Origin: Epiperipatus broadwayi
Taxonomy: Eukaryota > Onychophora > Udeonychophora > Euonychophora > Peripatidae
Reading direction: 5' to 3'
DNA: 64,000 nucleotides
Assembly (NCBI GenBank): GCA_028023455.1
Contig: JAQFVV010000185.1
Coordinates: forward strand, 1,751,239 to 1,815,238
The position numbers were made by a program, and so were the translations under genes. This document shows positions 1 through 12,804 of the stretch, piece by piece. Under the pieces are notes generated by a model. The model was not told the origin of the DNA. It saw nothing but the letters and a program-made list of their open reading frames with translations, and did no database searches. Within the stretch, counting starts at the first letter, position 1, and every line of letters begins with the position of its first letter.

Positions 1-2272
1 ATAAAGATATTCAGTTGTAAAGGAAATTATGATTCTTATTTTATATAGAAGAATGTGAGATTTATTTTCACATTTGCAAATCCATTCATGAGGAGCAAGA
101 TACATATTTAGGGCATAACTTTAATCTTTATTGGAAAACTTATTTACTTTGAGATAACTGAGAATTTGTTTGACTTTAATTGAAATCACTTCATCACGAA
201 TTACAAGCATCAGAGGGGGCTTTACCGGAACAGAGAGGCAACATTGCTGATGAATTATGAGCTATAAAATGAAATTGAAAGACAATGGCTGGTCGATGAT
301 CTAAGTCCTATGGCAGCTTGCATTTCACAAGTCTTACTGCCCTTAAGAAGAGATGATTTAAAAGTAGTATGGTGGCTTGTATTTGACAAGTCTTAAGTAA
401 ATGTGAATATGGGCAAGCCAGGCTGAGTCGTAACTACGAGCCTTTGGTGTTCCAAGTATAATATGAACATGAGAGGAAGTGCTTTCTTCCTTGATAATTT
501 AAAGTAACAGAAATATTATCACCGACAAGCCTAACGGAGCAGAAGATTGCCCTACATCAGCAATGTTGAAGATGATGACTTGATAGTCACCGTTTGAAAA
601 ACGAAACCCAATTATAGAATGCTCTACATGATGACTTGATCAAATTAATTAAAGTCAGATGAGCTTTTAACTAAAACTATTTTAAAGCATTATAAAATTA
701 TATTAATCATGCCCCAAATATCATGCCGTTCCTGAATATTAATAGACAGTGAAAACAATTAGAATTAGAATATATTTAGTTGATTCCTTTATTGACCCTT
801 TGTCAAAAACATTTTATGTGAATAAATACACATTAGTGAAATGAGAAAATAAATTTTTTAACATTATGTGGATATATAAACATTAGTAAATTAGATAGGA
901 GCTGGGGACATAGGTGAGAAATGGAGCTAATAATTTATTATTAGCCAATTACAAAAATAACAACCATTTAATAATTTCTTTTGAGACGATGATTAATAGA
1001 ACTGTATAAACCTAGTTCTAGTGGGCGAGAATTACTATCAGAATTAATATTATATTATTTGCACAAAGGAAATGTGACAAAGGAGCTCATCGAATCGAAG
1101 GATTATTGGCATATAATTAAAAATAAACAACATTAATAAATCACATGATAAATATATAGAATATAGTAAATGAACTGCAAAGTAAGAAAGGAGAAAGTTA
1201 AATTTAACAACTAAAGATTGAGAAAATTTATATAATTTAAAATAGCATAAATAAAAGGGTTTACACAGAGTATTACATTTATAGAATGAAAAGAGCTCTT
1301 AAAGGGAGTGTAAAGTAAAGTTCGGAAACTGGCCAGAAAGTTTAAGGTTCATTATGGAAATATATTACCCATTTCTTCCGGGCTGGATTTTTAGTTTACA
1401 CATCCGGGTGAGGAAAACGTAGGCATGCATTTGGTCGATTACTTGAACAGTATTTTAATGAATTTTCACGATTTTAGCAGCATGATTGGTCCAGTAAAGA
1501 TTCATCAGCTTCATTGAAGACCTTCAGGGGACTGCAGCAACCATAGCCAGATTCCTGATGTTTTAGCCCTTCACCATGACCGAAACACTATTTAAATTTA
1601 TGATTTTTAAACACATATAGTTCACTGCATTTTTCTACAACAAAGATGGCTTCCCCTCTCCAAACTTTTCAGAGCTATATATACTATATTTGATGCCTTC
1701 AGGCTAGCACTTCTTTCATTATCAATGTTACAAAATTTACTGGTTGTTGTTAGATACATTCCTTCAATAAGACTTTCAAACTCATTAACTTGAATTCATT
1801 TTCTAATTAGAAAATGAATTCTTAAAATCAGAAAAATGATTTTATTAGGAAATCCTTACACTTTAAATACTTAATCTTTTTTTTTCTAATTAATAAAACT
1901 TTAACCATTGTTTTGGAAAGGGAAAATCTGAAAGCTTATCGAAAGAATGTAGCTTTTAATCACTAAAAATTTAACAAATTATTTAAAAGTAAAAACAAGC
2001 ATTCCCAACGCAATGAAACTTTCAAACAATTATATATATTTAAATATATATGCACAATCCATGCAGTTATAATATATATAAATTCATGAATAATTTCATC
2101 ATGAATTTATTAATAGAATTGATCAATTTAAACCTGAAACGAATTATTTTTAGCATGGATTGAACGTATAAAGCCCCATTGCATTGGAAATTTAAGGTTA
2201 GTAGTAGGGTTTGAAATGGGCTTATGGCTAGATGTCATGAAGCTAGGATCGAACTCAGATCTGACTGCTTCA
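1..2272 (-). repeat. dispersed repeat R1, copy 1 (continues beyond window start)
   Basis: The sequence is the diverged reverse complement of 45345-46771 joined to 50592-51290. Matching landmarks are the CTAATTAGAAAATGAATTC palindrome (1803-1821 and about 45837-45855), the block near 2160-2265 that matches 45350-45450, and the block near 50-130 that matches 51170-51250. No reading frame longer than about 60 codons is present and the class is not recognised. One end abuts a (TA)n tract at 2273-2286, as the other copy does at 45308-45345. A tRNA B-box-like GGATCGAACTC lies at 2246-2256. The match runs off the window start, so the true length is unknown. Confidence 0.75.
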
Positions 2273-2286
2273 ATATATATATATAT

Positions 2287-3779
2287 GTGTGTTAAAATAG
2301 GTACAGTAAGCAATATTTATATTAGTGTACCATAACAGTAAAACTGCTTACAATAGTGACATATACTTTTGATGTAATAATTAAATGTGCACGTGCATGT
2401 ACATTTAAATATAGAGAAATTCTATTTTAAAATATTTATTTAGAGTTATTTTAAATTTGTAATAAATTCTCAATTATTATGAGAAACATAAATAAAATAA
2501 AAATCATTTATTTTAGTATGTGTAATATAAATATTTGTTCTAACATAGTGATTTGTATATTTAATTTTAATAAAGTATGTTTTAAGATGTTATGTGTATG
2601 CTTCTCGACTATCCTAATAAATAAGCAAAACATCTGAAAATGTTTTATCATGATAAAATGCATGATTACAATACAATTCAAAGATGTTATTGGAATGGAA
2701 AATTTTAAGCAATTTTGCCCATGCTATTTAAAAATTTGTTACATATCTGCACACAAAATATTTTTTTTGAAAGAAGTTTCAAAATAATGAAATTATTCTT
2801 TGCCAACAATTTTTTTTAAAATGCTAAAATTAGTGAATTTCATTTTTCAAAAAATTACTAATTATCCACTCCATATCTATAGAAATGAAGAAAAAACAAC
2901 TAATTATGATTTTCTTAACGTTTACCACATTAATGGTTTGATTCAAAAGATAAAATTTTGTCATCATTTATTGTTTTCCAATTTGTTTAGTTTTACAATT
3001 AAATCACCAAATTTTTTAATGATTTTTTTAAAAAAAAACATTCAAAAAGATTTTACAAAGATAAAAATAATTCGACCTCTTAAATATATTAAGTACATTT
3101 TATGTTATAAAGTGTATATTTTTTTATTTAATATTATATATAGTTGATTTGTTAAAAATAAGTTTTCACAAGAGAAAAGCTCAAGTAAAAAGAGGTTCTT
3201 CAATTAATATATATATATATATATATATAATTTTAATTTAGATGTTGATGGTTTAGTATGTGTGTAATTTGTCTTGATGAGAGTTGTTAATTAGCATTAA
3301 TTATTTTCTATAATTAAAATATAATAGAGGCTATAAAATATCTAAAGAGTAAATGTAAACTAAACCTTTTACCCTTTACATTATTAATTAAAATTATTTA
3401 TGATGCCCCTTTTGAAATTTTAAATACTCAACAATAAAATTACAAATGAAGTTAATAATTTTATATTTTAAAATCAAAGATTATAAATTTATTTTCTATT
3501 CAATAGTTTGGCATGAGTTACTTAATGAAATTAATTCAATTAGTAAAGCTCTTAATGACAAAAATATGAATATATCACTAGTAGTAAAATTTATTGGAGA
3601 TTTAAAAAAAAAAAAACATTTCCAAATATCAATTAGATATGAATTATAAAAAAGTTATTGAAACTGCAAGATAATTAAATGAAGATGTAGATAGAGAATC
3701 AGATTTTAAAACTATATTAGAAGTTCAACAATGGAAAAAAAATGTCAATTTCAATATGAACATCTGAATAAACAATCAG
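2287..3779. other. AT-rich sequence without recognisable gene
   Basis: Very AT-rich DNA with homopolymer runs and a (TA)n tract at about 3207-3229. The only frames (2800-3147 and 3446-3649) are rich in Lys, Ile, Phe and Asn, as expected by chance at this base composition. I see no domain or repeat. Confidence 0.6.
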
Positions 3780-4796
3780 AAACACCAGAAGCTATTGTGC
3801 GCTTTTTTATGAGTGTTAAATAATAAATGAGTACTTCCACTTCCAACGCAAGATATAGTATTTAGGAAAAAATAAAATGAATTCACTTATTCAATCCAAC
3901 CCAAATGCTTATATATGGGCAAATCTTAAGTACTGTAAGTGAAAGTGTGAGGATGGACTACTCACTTTAAACCACTGTTTACGATATCTGAATGAATGAC
4001 GTCGACGAAATTATCTAGAATTTACTAGATGTCACTCACAAATGAAACTTTTAAACATATGTAAATAAACATTTATTTTTAGCACTGTTTCTAATTGTAA
4101 TAAATTTAATCAGCCATTTAAGCTATTGTGCGCTTTTTTACGACTGTTAAATAATAAATGAGTACTTCCACTTCCAACACAAGATATAGTATTTAGGAAA
4201 GAATCATAAACAGTGGTTAAAGTGAGTAGTCCATCCTCACACTTTCACTTACAGTACTTAAGATTTGCCCATATATAAGCATTTGGGTTGGATTGAATAA
4301 GTGGATTCATTTTAGTTTTTCCTAAATACTATATCTTGTGTTGGAAGTGGAAGTACTCATTTATTATTTAACACTCATAAAAAAGCACACAATAGCTTAA
4401 ATGGCTGATTAAATTTATTACAATTAGAAACAGTGCTTAAAATAAATGTTTATTTATATATGTTTAAAAGTTTTATTTGTGAGTGATGTCTAGTAAATTC
4501 TGATAATTTTGTCGACGTCTTCATTCAAATACCGTAAACAGTGGTTTAAAGTGAGTAGTCCATCCTCACACTTTCACTTACAGTACTTAAGATTTGCCCA
4601 TATATAAGCATTTGGGTTTGATTGAATAAGTGGATTCATTTTATTCTTTCCTAAATACTATATCTAGTGTTGGAAGTGGAAGTACTCATTTATTATTTAA
4701 CACTCGTAAAAAAGTGCACAATAGCTTAAATGGCTGATTAAATTTATTACAATTAGAAACAGTGCTAAAAATAAATGTTTATTTAAACACCAGAAG
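3780..4796. mobile_element. retroposed concatemer of a ~330-bp repeat, 12-bp target duplication
   Basis: The 12-base direct repeat AAACACCAGAAG at 3780-3791 and 4785-4796 flanks 993 bp built from one ~330-bp unit. A complete forward unit runs 3791-4121 and a second starts at 4122 with the same AGCTATTGTGCGC head, breaking off near 4205. From there the units run in reverse complement: about 4206-4533 and 4534-4784. There is no coding frame. Tandem units followed by an orientation switch mirror the ribozyme array at 12306-15023. The long target duplication argues for target-primed reverse transcription rather than a cut-and-paste transposase. A degenerate hammerhead-like string (CTGAATGA, then GACGAAAT) near 3990-4015 lacks a convincing stem I, so I do not call a ribozyme here. 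Confidence 0.75.
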
Positions 4797-5434
4797 ATAA
4801 ATTAAAGGTCAACATATTTCATACTTTTTAGAGACTGTATGGAGTTCTTTAAACAAACATTATTAACAGCTCAAAATCCATGATTATTATTTTTTCTTTA
4901 TATAGGGTAGTTGAAATTGATAATGAAAATTTACAAATATATTGTTATGACTTACAAATTATATTGACAGATGGTAACAATAAAAACAAATGCCATAAAA
5001 CTCATTTATGAGTTACCAATATACAAAAACATTTTCCAAATAGATACATCAAAAATTGAAAACCTTTAGACTTCTTTGAATTTATAGTGTCAAATAATTT
5101 ATCTTTTCCAAAGTTTGCAATAATCTTAATAATTTTATTAAGCATATTAGTGGTCTGGCAAGGAGTGAGCATTTGCTTTCAAAAGTTGAATTTATTAAAA
5201 CATGTCACAAATAAGGCATGAATGTATACTTTTATTTTCTATTATAAGCAATAAATGGGAAAAGTTAAACATAATTTTGAAATTTCATCTGCTCACTGCA
5301 TTGGTAAATAATGTTTTTATTAAATATAATAAATGTTTATTTTAAAATTTAATTCTAGTTTTAATCAAATTATTAAATTAAAACAAACTACAGAATGATA
5401 TATATATATTGTAACGTTTTTCGTATTACTAGGC

Positions 5435-5493
<59 letters not shown>

Positions 5494-6761
5494 TTGTATG
5501 CTTACTGCTTAAAACTCTTTATTTGTAAAAGTAATTACCCTAACTAAAGAAAATGCTATTAAATTGAAAGAAAAAGTCTTTATACTATCCTCTCATGAGA
5601 TTTACTTAAAACAAATCATAGTTCTAAAAAAAGTGTTAACTATAATACATAAAATTATTGAATATTTTTAATATTTTCCTACCCTCTGTACCATATATAA
5701 GAAACTATGCAATCTGATGAAAAGATGAGTGTCTTAAAAGGATTAGAATTGTATTACTTAGTAATATATGAAATGTTAAGCAATTCTGTTAGTTTAACTT
5801 TATGAAACCTCAATTATAAAAGTTCATGCTAATTTGAAAAAAGATCAAAATTTAACAAGTAAACTAGCAAACAAACAAACCAACTTTACAAGTTCAATGA
5901 GAGTATTTAAAAAGAGATAAACAAATAATAATGTTATTCTCAAAAAATCAGTAGAAATAACATAACTAATAATCCATTACCCTCTAATGTCATAAAACCC
6001 ATTATTTAATATAAAATAGATCAAATACTGTAAGAGAAATAGCAAATCATGAAAAAACTTAATTTTATCACTAAACTATTTATACTTACCTAAAATAGAA
6101 TAAAATGCATTGATACTTTTTGTTCTGTCAACTGATTGCTATATTATTCAAGATATGAATTATCAAATAGGCAATCATCTCCTAAAACAAAACTATTTAT
6201 TTTATTAAATGTATCAAAAGAAAAGAGACACAAAATTAACTAAAAGAAATAAATTTTTTAAATTTTTTTTATAAAAAATTAAAAAAATTAAACAGCAATT
6301 TCCCTTGTAAAATCAAAAATATACTTTAAAATAAAGTAATCTTTATGGGATTTAAAGTTAAAGAAAACTAGTGATCCATATGATCGCTAGGATAACTTAA
6401 ATAATTAGCTGTATCAAATTAAAATTTTCCATAATTTTCATAATATAAATATTATTATTTTAAATATTAATATTTTCAAACAAAAATAATTTAAAATATA
6501 AATTAAGATTTTTACAATGATTCATATAGTTTATTCATCCATTCAATACATTATGACTTCCATTACCAAATTTCAGAATCATAAATAAACATATATGCCA
6601 CAAAAGAGGATTAAAAAATAAATAACTAACAATAATAGAAAAAAAAAAGTATCAAAATCATACAAAGATTGTAAACAAAGGAAAAAAAAATCGAAACAAT
6701 TTTCTGTCACAAGCTTAAGCAGGGAAGATCAATATGTTTTATAAATTACCAAATCTATAAG

Positions 6762-6797
<36 letters not shown>

Positions 6798-6825
6798 CTG
6801 TTTTATAAATTACCAAATCTATAAG

Positions 6826-6862
<37 letters not shown>

Positions 6863-7002
6863 TTAAAATAATAAAACATTTGTTATGCTTTGCTAAATAT
6901 ACAATAAAAATCTTATATAACAAAAAGAAGAGATCTTTTTTTCTCTAGATATGTATAAATAAATATATATGTCTTCTTTTTAATAAAAGTGATTGATATT
7001 AT
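4797..7002. other. AT-rich sequence without recognisable gene
   Basis: No gene is seen. It holds a (TA)n tract at 5438-5490 and a tandem duplication in which GTTTTATAAATTACC and the following bases occur at 6735 and again at 6800, each followed by (TA)n (6764-6795 and 6828-6859). Confidence 0.6.
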
Positions 7003-7098
7003 AATAGGTGTTAAGGATGGACTCCTCCAATCTTTACAAATTCCTCCCCCTAACAGAAAAAAAGATCTATAAATTACTCTTATTAATATTGGTGGTTT

Positions 7099-7120
7099 CT
7101 TTCTCTCTCTCTCTCTCTCT

Positions 7121-7190
<70 letters not shown>
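7099..7190. repeat. (CT)n(TA)n microsatellite
   Basis: A run of CT dinucleotides (about 7099-7123) passes directly into about 33 TA dinucleotides (7124-7190). It is a simple sequence inside the outer part of the left arm of the Penelope palindrome. Confidence 0.95.
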
Positions 7191-7197
<7 letters not shown>

Positions 7198-7313
7198 TAA
7201 ATCGATGTCTGTGTTTCTTCAAAATAATATACGCAAATTTATAAATAAATATTTAAAAATACAGTATTTAAAAGCTTATAAAAATATATATGTATAACAG
7301 TCACTCAGGAGCG

Positions 7314-7340
7314 CTTTCAACTAACTTGTAGCTTTGTCAA
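7314..7340 (-). ncRNA. eroded hammerhead ribozyme of Penelope-like element (left arm)
   Basis: On the minus strand, TTGACAA is followed by stem II (AGCTA, loop CAAGT, TAGTT), which forms five pairs including one G-U, and then GAAAG. Compared with the core CUGANGA...GAAA, C3 is U and G8 is A, so cleavage is unlikely. The position, just after the GIY-YIG stop codon, is where Penelope-like elements are known to carry hammerheads. Confidence 0.5.
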
Positions 7341-7382
7341 CTATCATGTTTAAAATGCCAGCTTTCCCATAACTCAATGATG

Positions 7383-7802
7383 TCAACTTTCCCATAGTTC
7401 TGTGATCTTAATGTTTGCTGCTTGCCTATTAACCAAATGTTGCTTGTATTTACATATTAACGTCTCCTCTTTAATTTTCCTTTTATTATTATTTCTTTCA
7501 GTTTCCAATATTTTTATGTTGTTATAATTAAAATCGAAACCATATATATATGATTTATTATGGTCATAAAAGATAGAAGCTGATAAATTATCATTATTTT
7601 TAAAATTTTGTTTTGTATTTTGAACCCTTTTAAATAACAATAAGTGTTCCTTTGTTCTTTTTTCTAATGTGCACCTTGATTCACCTATATATCCATGTCC
7701 ACACCCACATGTCCATTTGTAAATGATACTATTTTTATTTGTAAATAAAGTTTTATCCTTTGAATTGTTTATTAATTCATTTAATGTAGGTGGTGCATAT
7801 AA
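7383..7802 (-). pseudogene. GIY-YIG endonuclease fragment of a Penelope-like element (left arm)
   Basis: An open frame of about 140 codons with no ATG at its head, read away from the palindrome centre. It has the same residues as its mirror copy at 7827-8246: an IYKW segment, a Cys-Gly cluster, YIG, then a Leu-Glu-Lys-Arg-Thr-Lys-Glu-His stretch typical of the GIY-YIG nuclease of Penelope-like elements, then a C-terminal tail ending ITELWES. In active elements this domain is fused after the reverse transcriptase and nicks target DNA. Only the endonuclease survives here, and the RT is missing because the copy is 5'-truncated at the palindrome centre. The frame is still open, so truncation is recent or the duplication is young. 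Confidence 0.75.
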
Positions 7803-7826
7803 TGCAATATCACATATTCCTTTGCA

Positions 7827-8246
7827 TTATATGCACCACCTACATTAAATGAATTAATAAACAATTCAAAGGATAAAACTTTATTTACAAATAAAAATAG
7901 TATCATTTACAAATGGACATGTGGGTGTGGCTGTGGATATATAGGTGAATCGAGGTGCACATTAGAAAAAAGAACAAAGGAACACTTATTGTTATTTAAA
8001 AGGGTTCAAAATACAAAACAAAATTTTAAAAATAATGATAATTTATCAGCTTCTGTCTTTTATGACCATAATAAATCATATATATATGGTTTTGATTTTA
8101 ATTATAACAACGTAAAAATATTGGAAACTGAAAGAAATAATAATAAAAGGAAAATTAAAGAGGCGATGTTAATATGTAAATACAAGCAACATTTGGTTAA
8201 TAGGCAAGCAGCAAACATTAAGATCACAGAATTATGGGAAAGTTGA
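7827..8246 (+). pseudogene. GIY-YIG endonuclease fragment of a Penelope-like element (right arm)
   Basis: An open frame of about 140 codons without an initiator ATG at its start, mirror image of 7383-7802. The region coding for IIYKWTCGCGCGYIGES holds the two halves of the GIY-YIG signature with a Cys-rich insert between them, as is usual in Penelope-like endonucleases. The Arg/Lys-rich segment with a His (KRTKEH) follows. The last ~85 codons differ from the left arm at only a few positions. The reverse transcriptase is absent. Downstream lie an eroded hammerhead (8289-8315) and the element tail. The role is inferred from the family: target nicking during retrotransposition. Confidence 0.78.
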
Positions 8247-8288
8247 CATCATTGAATTTTGGGAAAGCTGGCATTTTAAATGTGATAG

Positions 8289-8315
8289 TTGACAAAGCTA
8301 CAAGTTAGTTGAAAG
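8289..8315 (+). ncRNA. eroded hammerhead ribozyme of Penelope-like element (right arm)
   Basis: Mirror copy of 7314-7340: TTGACAA, stem-loop AGCTA/CAAGT/TAGTT, then GAAAG. It has the same two core deviations (C3 to U, G8 to A). It lies 43 bases after the endonuclease stop. Confidence 0.5.
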
Positions 8316-8470
8316 TGCTCCTTAGTGACTGTTATACATATATATTTTTATAAGCTTTTAAATACTGTATTTTTAAATATTTATTTATAAATTTGCATAT
8401 ATATATATATGTTTTATGGAAAAATATGATACTATTGTCGATGTTAAGAATGGACCCTCCCAATGTTTAT

Positions 8471-11400
8471 AAACTAAATATAAATAATGCTCATGATTAC
8501 CTATTATGAAATCTTGTTGATGTGTGTTATGTTTTGGCAGTCTCAATATTTTATATAATATTTTAATAAATAAAAAAAAAAATATATATATATATATATA
8601 TTAGTTTGAAAGCAGTTATATATATATATATATATATTAGTTTGAAAGCAGTTAACAATAGCTTTGTATGTAAATGTAAACATAATAGCTATTTAACATA
8701 AATGTTGCTCAGTGCTTTTTTTTGCCATAATCTTAACTTGGGATGGATGAATTTAAATTTTTTTAATAAGGAACAGTCAATAAATTTCATTTTATTAGTC
8801 GGCTAATGGACTATATATTTATTTTTTTAAAATAAATTGGTAGATGAGTATGTGAAGAATAAATATGTCAATTTAAACTAGATCTCATACGTTAATGTTA
8901 ATATGATAATTAAAACCACTTATAATATTATAAAAAAATGTGATATTTAGCACTAGTGGTGATCTATCATACTCCTGTTAATGCTGAACTCATATTTTAC
9001 TTTCATCTTTATTTTAGAATTTATCAAAACTCAATGGGAAATTCCAAATGACATTAAATGAAAAACATTTCAGTTCTCAAGCCATTCAGAATAATCTAAT
9101 AATTAAATTATCAAATGATCATAATTAATTTTAGATATAATTGAGATTTAAATCCAGTAATAATAATTTCATCATTTTAAAATCAAACAGAACGACTTAT
9201 CCATTGACCATATATAAACTAAGAAAATAAATTTGCTACCCATATGTAAAGTTATAAGTATGGTTTTTCACACATATAAAATAAAATATAATGGCAATAA
9301 ATTATATGTAAAATTGATATTTAGAAAAACTATATATTTTTTAATGTTAAAAATATGCATTCATAAATTCTGAAAACTTTAATTTTTAGTGAAACATAAG
9401 AATATAATCCTTTCATTGACATAATTAAATCAATAATAATAAAAACAAAAATATATAATAAAAAACAATTTAAAAAATATACATGTTAAAAATTGTAAAA
9501 TGTTACATTCTAAAATTAAAACAAAAAATAAAAAAAAGTTTTATTATATTTCACTATTGTACACTAATAGTTGATATTACAATGACTTCTACCACTATTG
9601 ATCTGAACTATTGGCAAATATTTCCAAGCATTTTGAGATTTATGGATGTACCAGGAACATAATTTTCTAATTAACAAAGTATCTTATATTAAGAAAGGTC
9701 TGATTTTAAGACAAAAAGCAAAGTTGTTATGTCACTAAAAACAAAACTTCTTTTTTAAAATTCTAATAAGAAATCAAACAAAAAAATTAAAACACACTAC
9801 TTGCAAAAAAATTATGTTCGAAGCAAATTATTTTCTAATATTGCATAGCATAGAAAATATTTATAAAATTCTTATAAAAATAATAATGTTAATATAAGCT
9901 TGTTATGTCTAGCACTCACATTAATACAAAGAACAAAGTTTTAATAGAAAAATAGTATTGTTAAAGTGTTAAAGAAAGTTGTAAATGGTATGATACAAAG
10001 AATTGTAATGTCAGTTTAGAAAAATCAAAAGGTTTATTGTTAAAGATTTTATAAGAATTTTAAGCATTAGAAGTAAAAAAGCTAGACTATAATCTTTAGT
10101 TCTTAAGTTCCATAAGTTGCCACATAATTTCTGCATCAAATTATATAAATCAGTATAATCGATTTGTTTTATCGATTGGGAGTTCATAAAACCAGAAAAG
10201 ACAATTGAAAGCTTGGTCCCACACACCTTGAACATAAAATTTAACCATTCTATCACTATATTAATTCTTCAGGCACTGTAAAATTAATTACTTTATAATT
10301 ACCAATGCTTCATTAATTAAACTACAATTTGAATATATTGATATTTATTTTTGATACATCACCATATTTAATGTAAGTTATTTGGAAGTAAACCAATCCT
10401 CACACATGTGCTATTCAATATAAATTGGCAAGCACTCACTCTTGAGCAAAGAATTTAAAGAACATATGAATCAATTATCTTTCAAACTTATTAATATATA
10501 ATCAATCTTTGCTTATGGTGCATTATTGCAGGTGGTTAAAATTGAAATAAATTCTCTCTCCTGTAATATTTGAATTACATTTATATAAATTGAACATTGT
10601 TTAAAAAATCAGGTATATAATAGACTCAAGTCCTAAATAATGTATGAAAAGCAAAGGTTAGTTTATATATAAGTAAGCTGGAAGGATAAGTAATTCACTT
10701 GTTCTTTCAAATTCTTTCTTACAGGTGTATGCCAATATATATCAAACAGTACATGTGTAAACATTGGTTTTATTTTTGACTATATTAAACTACAATCTGA
10801 TACTCTGATTAAGTAGAATTTTGAGAAATTGATAATAAAAAAAATCTACTAACAATAACTTATAACATTGAATAAATGTGGAAATTAAGTGGACTACTAA
10901 ATATTATCTGTAAATTAATGAATAATAAATTTAATAATCAATTAGTCATTATATTTGATAAACAAATTTGAAAAATAAATTGTTATTCGATGTGAAATTA
11001 TATTCTTAATCTTATAAAATAATATTAATAATTAGAAAAAAATAAACATCAGTTCTTTTGATAGTTTCAATCGATCTTAGAGAAAAGTTTTGGCATGTAA
11101 AAGCATTATAAGTTATACATGTTGAAAGTCAGATATTATTATATATTATTTTAATTTGTTTTTATTTTAGCATTTGTAACATCTTAATGATTAAATGTAC
11201 GGCATTTAATAGAATCATTTAAAGCAAAAGTCAGTTATGAATTTTGAAGCAATCAAAATAAAAGAGGACTCAGAAAGATTTATTAAAATTTTTTCTACTA
11301 ATGTTTTATTCATTATTTATTAAAATCATGGAAATTAGAAACAAAAAATCTTTTTTCTGATCAGTAATATTTAAATCGTTTTGTTAAATTATCTATCTTT

Positions 11401-12305
11401 CTCATACTATTATGAATTAAATAAAAATAAAAATAATACTATTTTGTTTAACTTTTTTTAAAAATTTTCTTATTAAAACGATTTATTAAAAACAAATAAT
11501 TATTTAAAATAATTTTATGCTAAATGAGTGAGCTATGCATATTAATTTTATTTAGCAAAATAGAAAGACCAAAATAAAATAAAATATAAATTTTGAAATA
11601 TATTTATACTTTTCAGAAACGAAACATTATTTCAGCTTATGTAAAACACAACATCATCAGCATGTTATAATAGAAATATAGGATATTGAAAATCATTGTA
11701 TTTTATTCAGTTACAAAGAATTTTAAGAAATAAATTTTAAACATATTTATAAATAAAAATGATGTGCTAATTATGATATAAACATTTGAGATTAATGTTC
11801 AATATACACATCTGGCTTCAAATTAAAATTTATTAAAAATGGTCAAAACAATTTCTTGGAGGCATAACTATAAAAAGAGCAAAAATAAATCAACATATTT
11901 GGATGATTTGACATCATCATTAATTAATTTTCAATAGTAAAGTTTTATTCAAAAAGTGAAATGTATTAATTTGAGATTCAGTATAAAAACAATAACTGAT
12001 ATTTAATAAAATCTGTGAATTGAATTAACTAAAAAAATCTATGTAATAAACCATTACAGGATTGAACATTACTATATTTGCAACATAGCACAATAAATAA
12101 TTGGCAAATTAATTCAACTCTCAAGAAAAATTTAAAAAGCTACATATCTCTTGATCACATTAGCTAGTAACAAAACATTTGTTGAAGAATTTAACTTTTC
12201 TTATTATATCTTAAATTATATATTATCTTAAATTATATATTCTTTTCTAATAACTATTGTATTTTATAAATATATATTTATATGCATTTTGATATATATA
12301 TATAT
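8471..12305. other. AT-rich sequence without recognisable gene
   Basis: No gene is seen. At 8582-8655 a ~37-bp unit, (TA)n followed by TTAGTTTGAAAGCAGTTA, is tandemly duplicated. An 81-codon frame at 10011-10256 on the minus strand has no recognisable domain and is treated as chance. The (TA)n at about 12292-12305 borders the ribozyme array. Confidence 0.55.
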
Positions 12306-12396
12306 GATAACAGATGGTGTTCTACCAAAAACACCGTCAAGCGTAGTTTTCTGTTTACATAAACATCAGAGCGAGCATTCACTATCTCTAACTTTA

Positions 12397-12454
12397 ATTC
12401 CACTTTAAGATCATGATTTCAAGCTATTTGCTATCTTCAGTGAAAGACAGGAAT
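12397..12454 (-). ncRNA. type I hammerhead ribozyme, copy 1 (core intact)
   Basis: Read on the minus strand: outer stem I ATTCC, internal loop, inner stem I CTTTCA, core CTGAAGA, stem-loop II (AGC, loop AAATA, GCT), core GAAA, then the palindrome ATCATGAT as a minimal stem III (A15.1 to U16.1), cleavage C17, TTAAAG closing inner stem I with one mismatch, and GGAAT closing outer stem I. All conserved core positions are present (N7 is A). The 10.1/11.1 pair is U-U instead of the usual G-C. The self-complementary stem III suggests action as a dimer. Confidence 0.82.
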
Positions 12455-12804
12455 AAGAAACTAGATCTAAACACAAACTCTGAGCATTTATGAAACAGTT
12501 TCTATTCAGCTTGCAAGCGTGAATCTTTTAGACACGTTAATGTCTTCAAACTCAGCATAGCAAGCCAGATAGCTACATGGGTCTGATGTCAGTTCAGCAT
12601 CACCACATAGTAGAAGCCTCTGCAATATATACCATTGCAAGAAAGACCTCAAAGGTGCATTTATGAAAAACAAAAAAACACAAGTTTAAAAACTTGCTAA
12701 CGCTTGTATTTATGATAACAGATGGCATTCTACCAAAAACACCATCAAGCATAGTTTTCTGTTTACATAAACGTCAGAGCGAGCATTCACTATCTCTAAC
12801 TTTA

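Larger units (their letters stand above)
7003..8470. mobile_element. palindrome of two 5'-truncated Penelope-like elements, head to head
   Basis: Two arms are near-perfect reverse complements. The left arm runs from about 7803 leftward to 7003 and the right arm from about 7825 to 8470. They meet at a ~25-bp centre around 7803-7826 bounded by the mirrored GCATATAATGC/GCATTATATGC. Each arm carries the C-terminal GIY-YIG endonuclease segment of a Penelope-like element, followed by an eroded hammerhead motif and the 3' tail. The left arm is interrupted by (CT)n(TA)n at 7099-7190. Inverted, 5'-truncated copies are a known Penelope arrangement. Confidence 0.8.

Noticed and set aside
2800-3649. 115- and 67-codon frames
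   Set aside because: Composition is that expected of random AT-rich DNA, with no domain, no conservation in the window and no gene context.
3985-4020. Hammerhead-like string (CTGAATGA ... GACGAAAT) in the 330-bp repeat
   Set aside because: An extra base in the first core strand, a core G lost in the inverted copy and no pairing stem I around a cleavage triplet.
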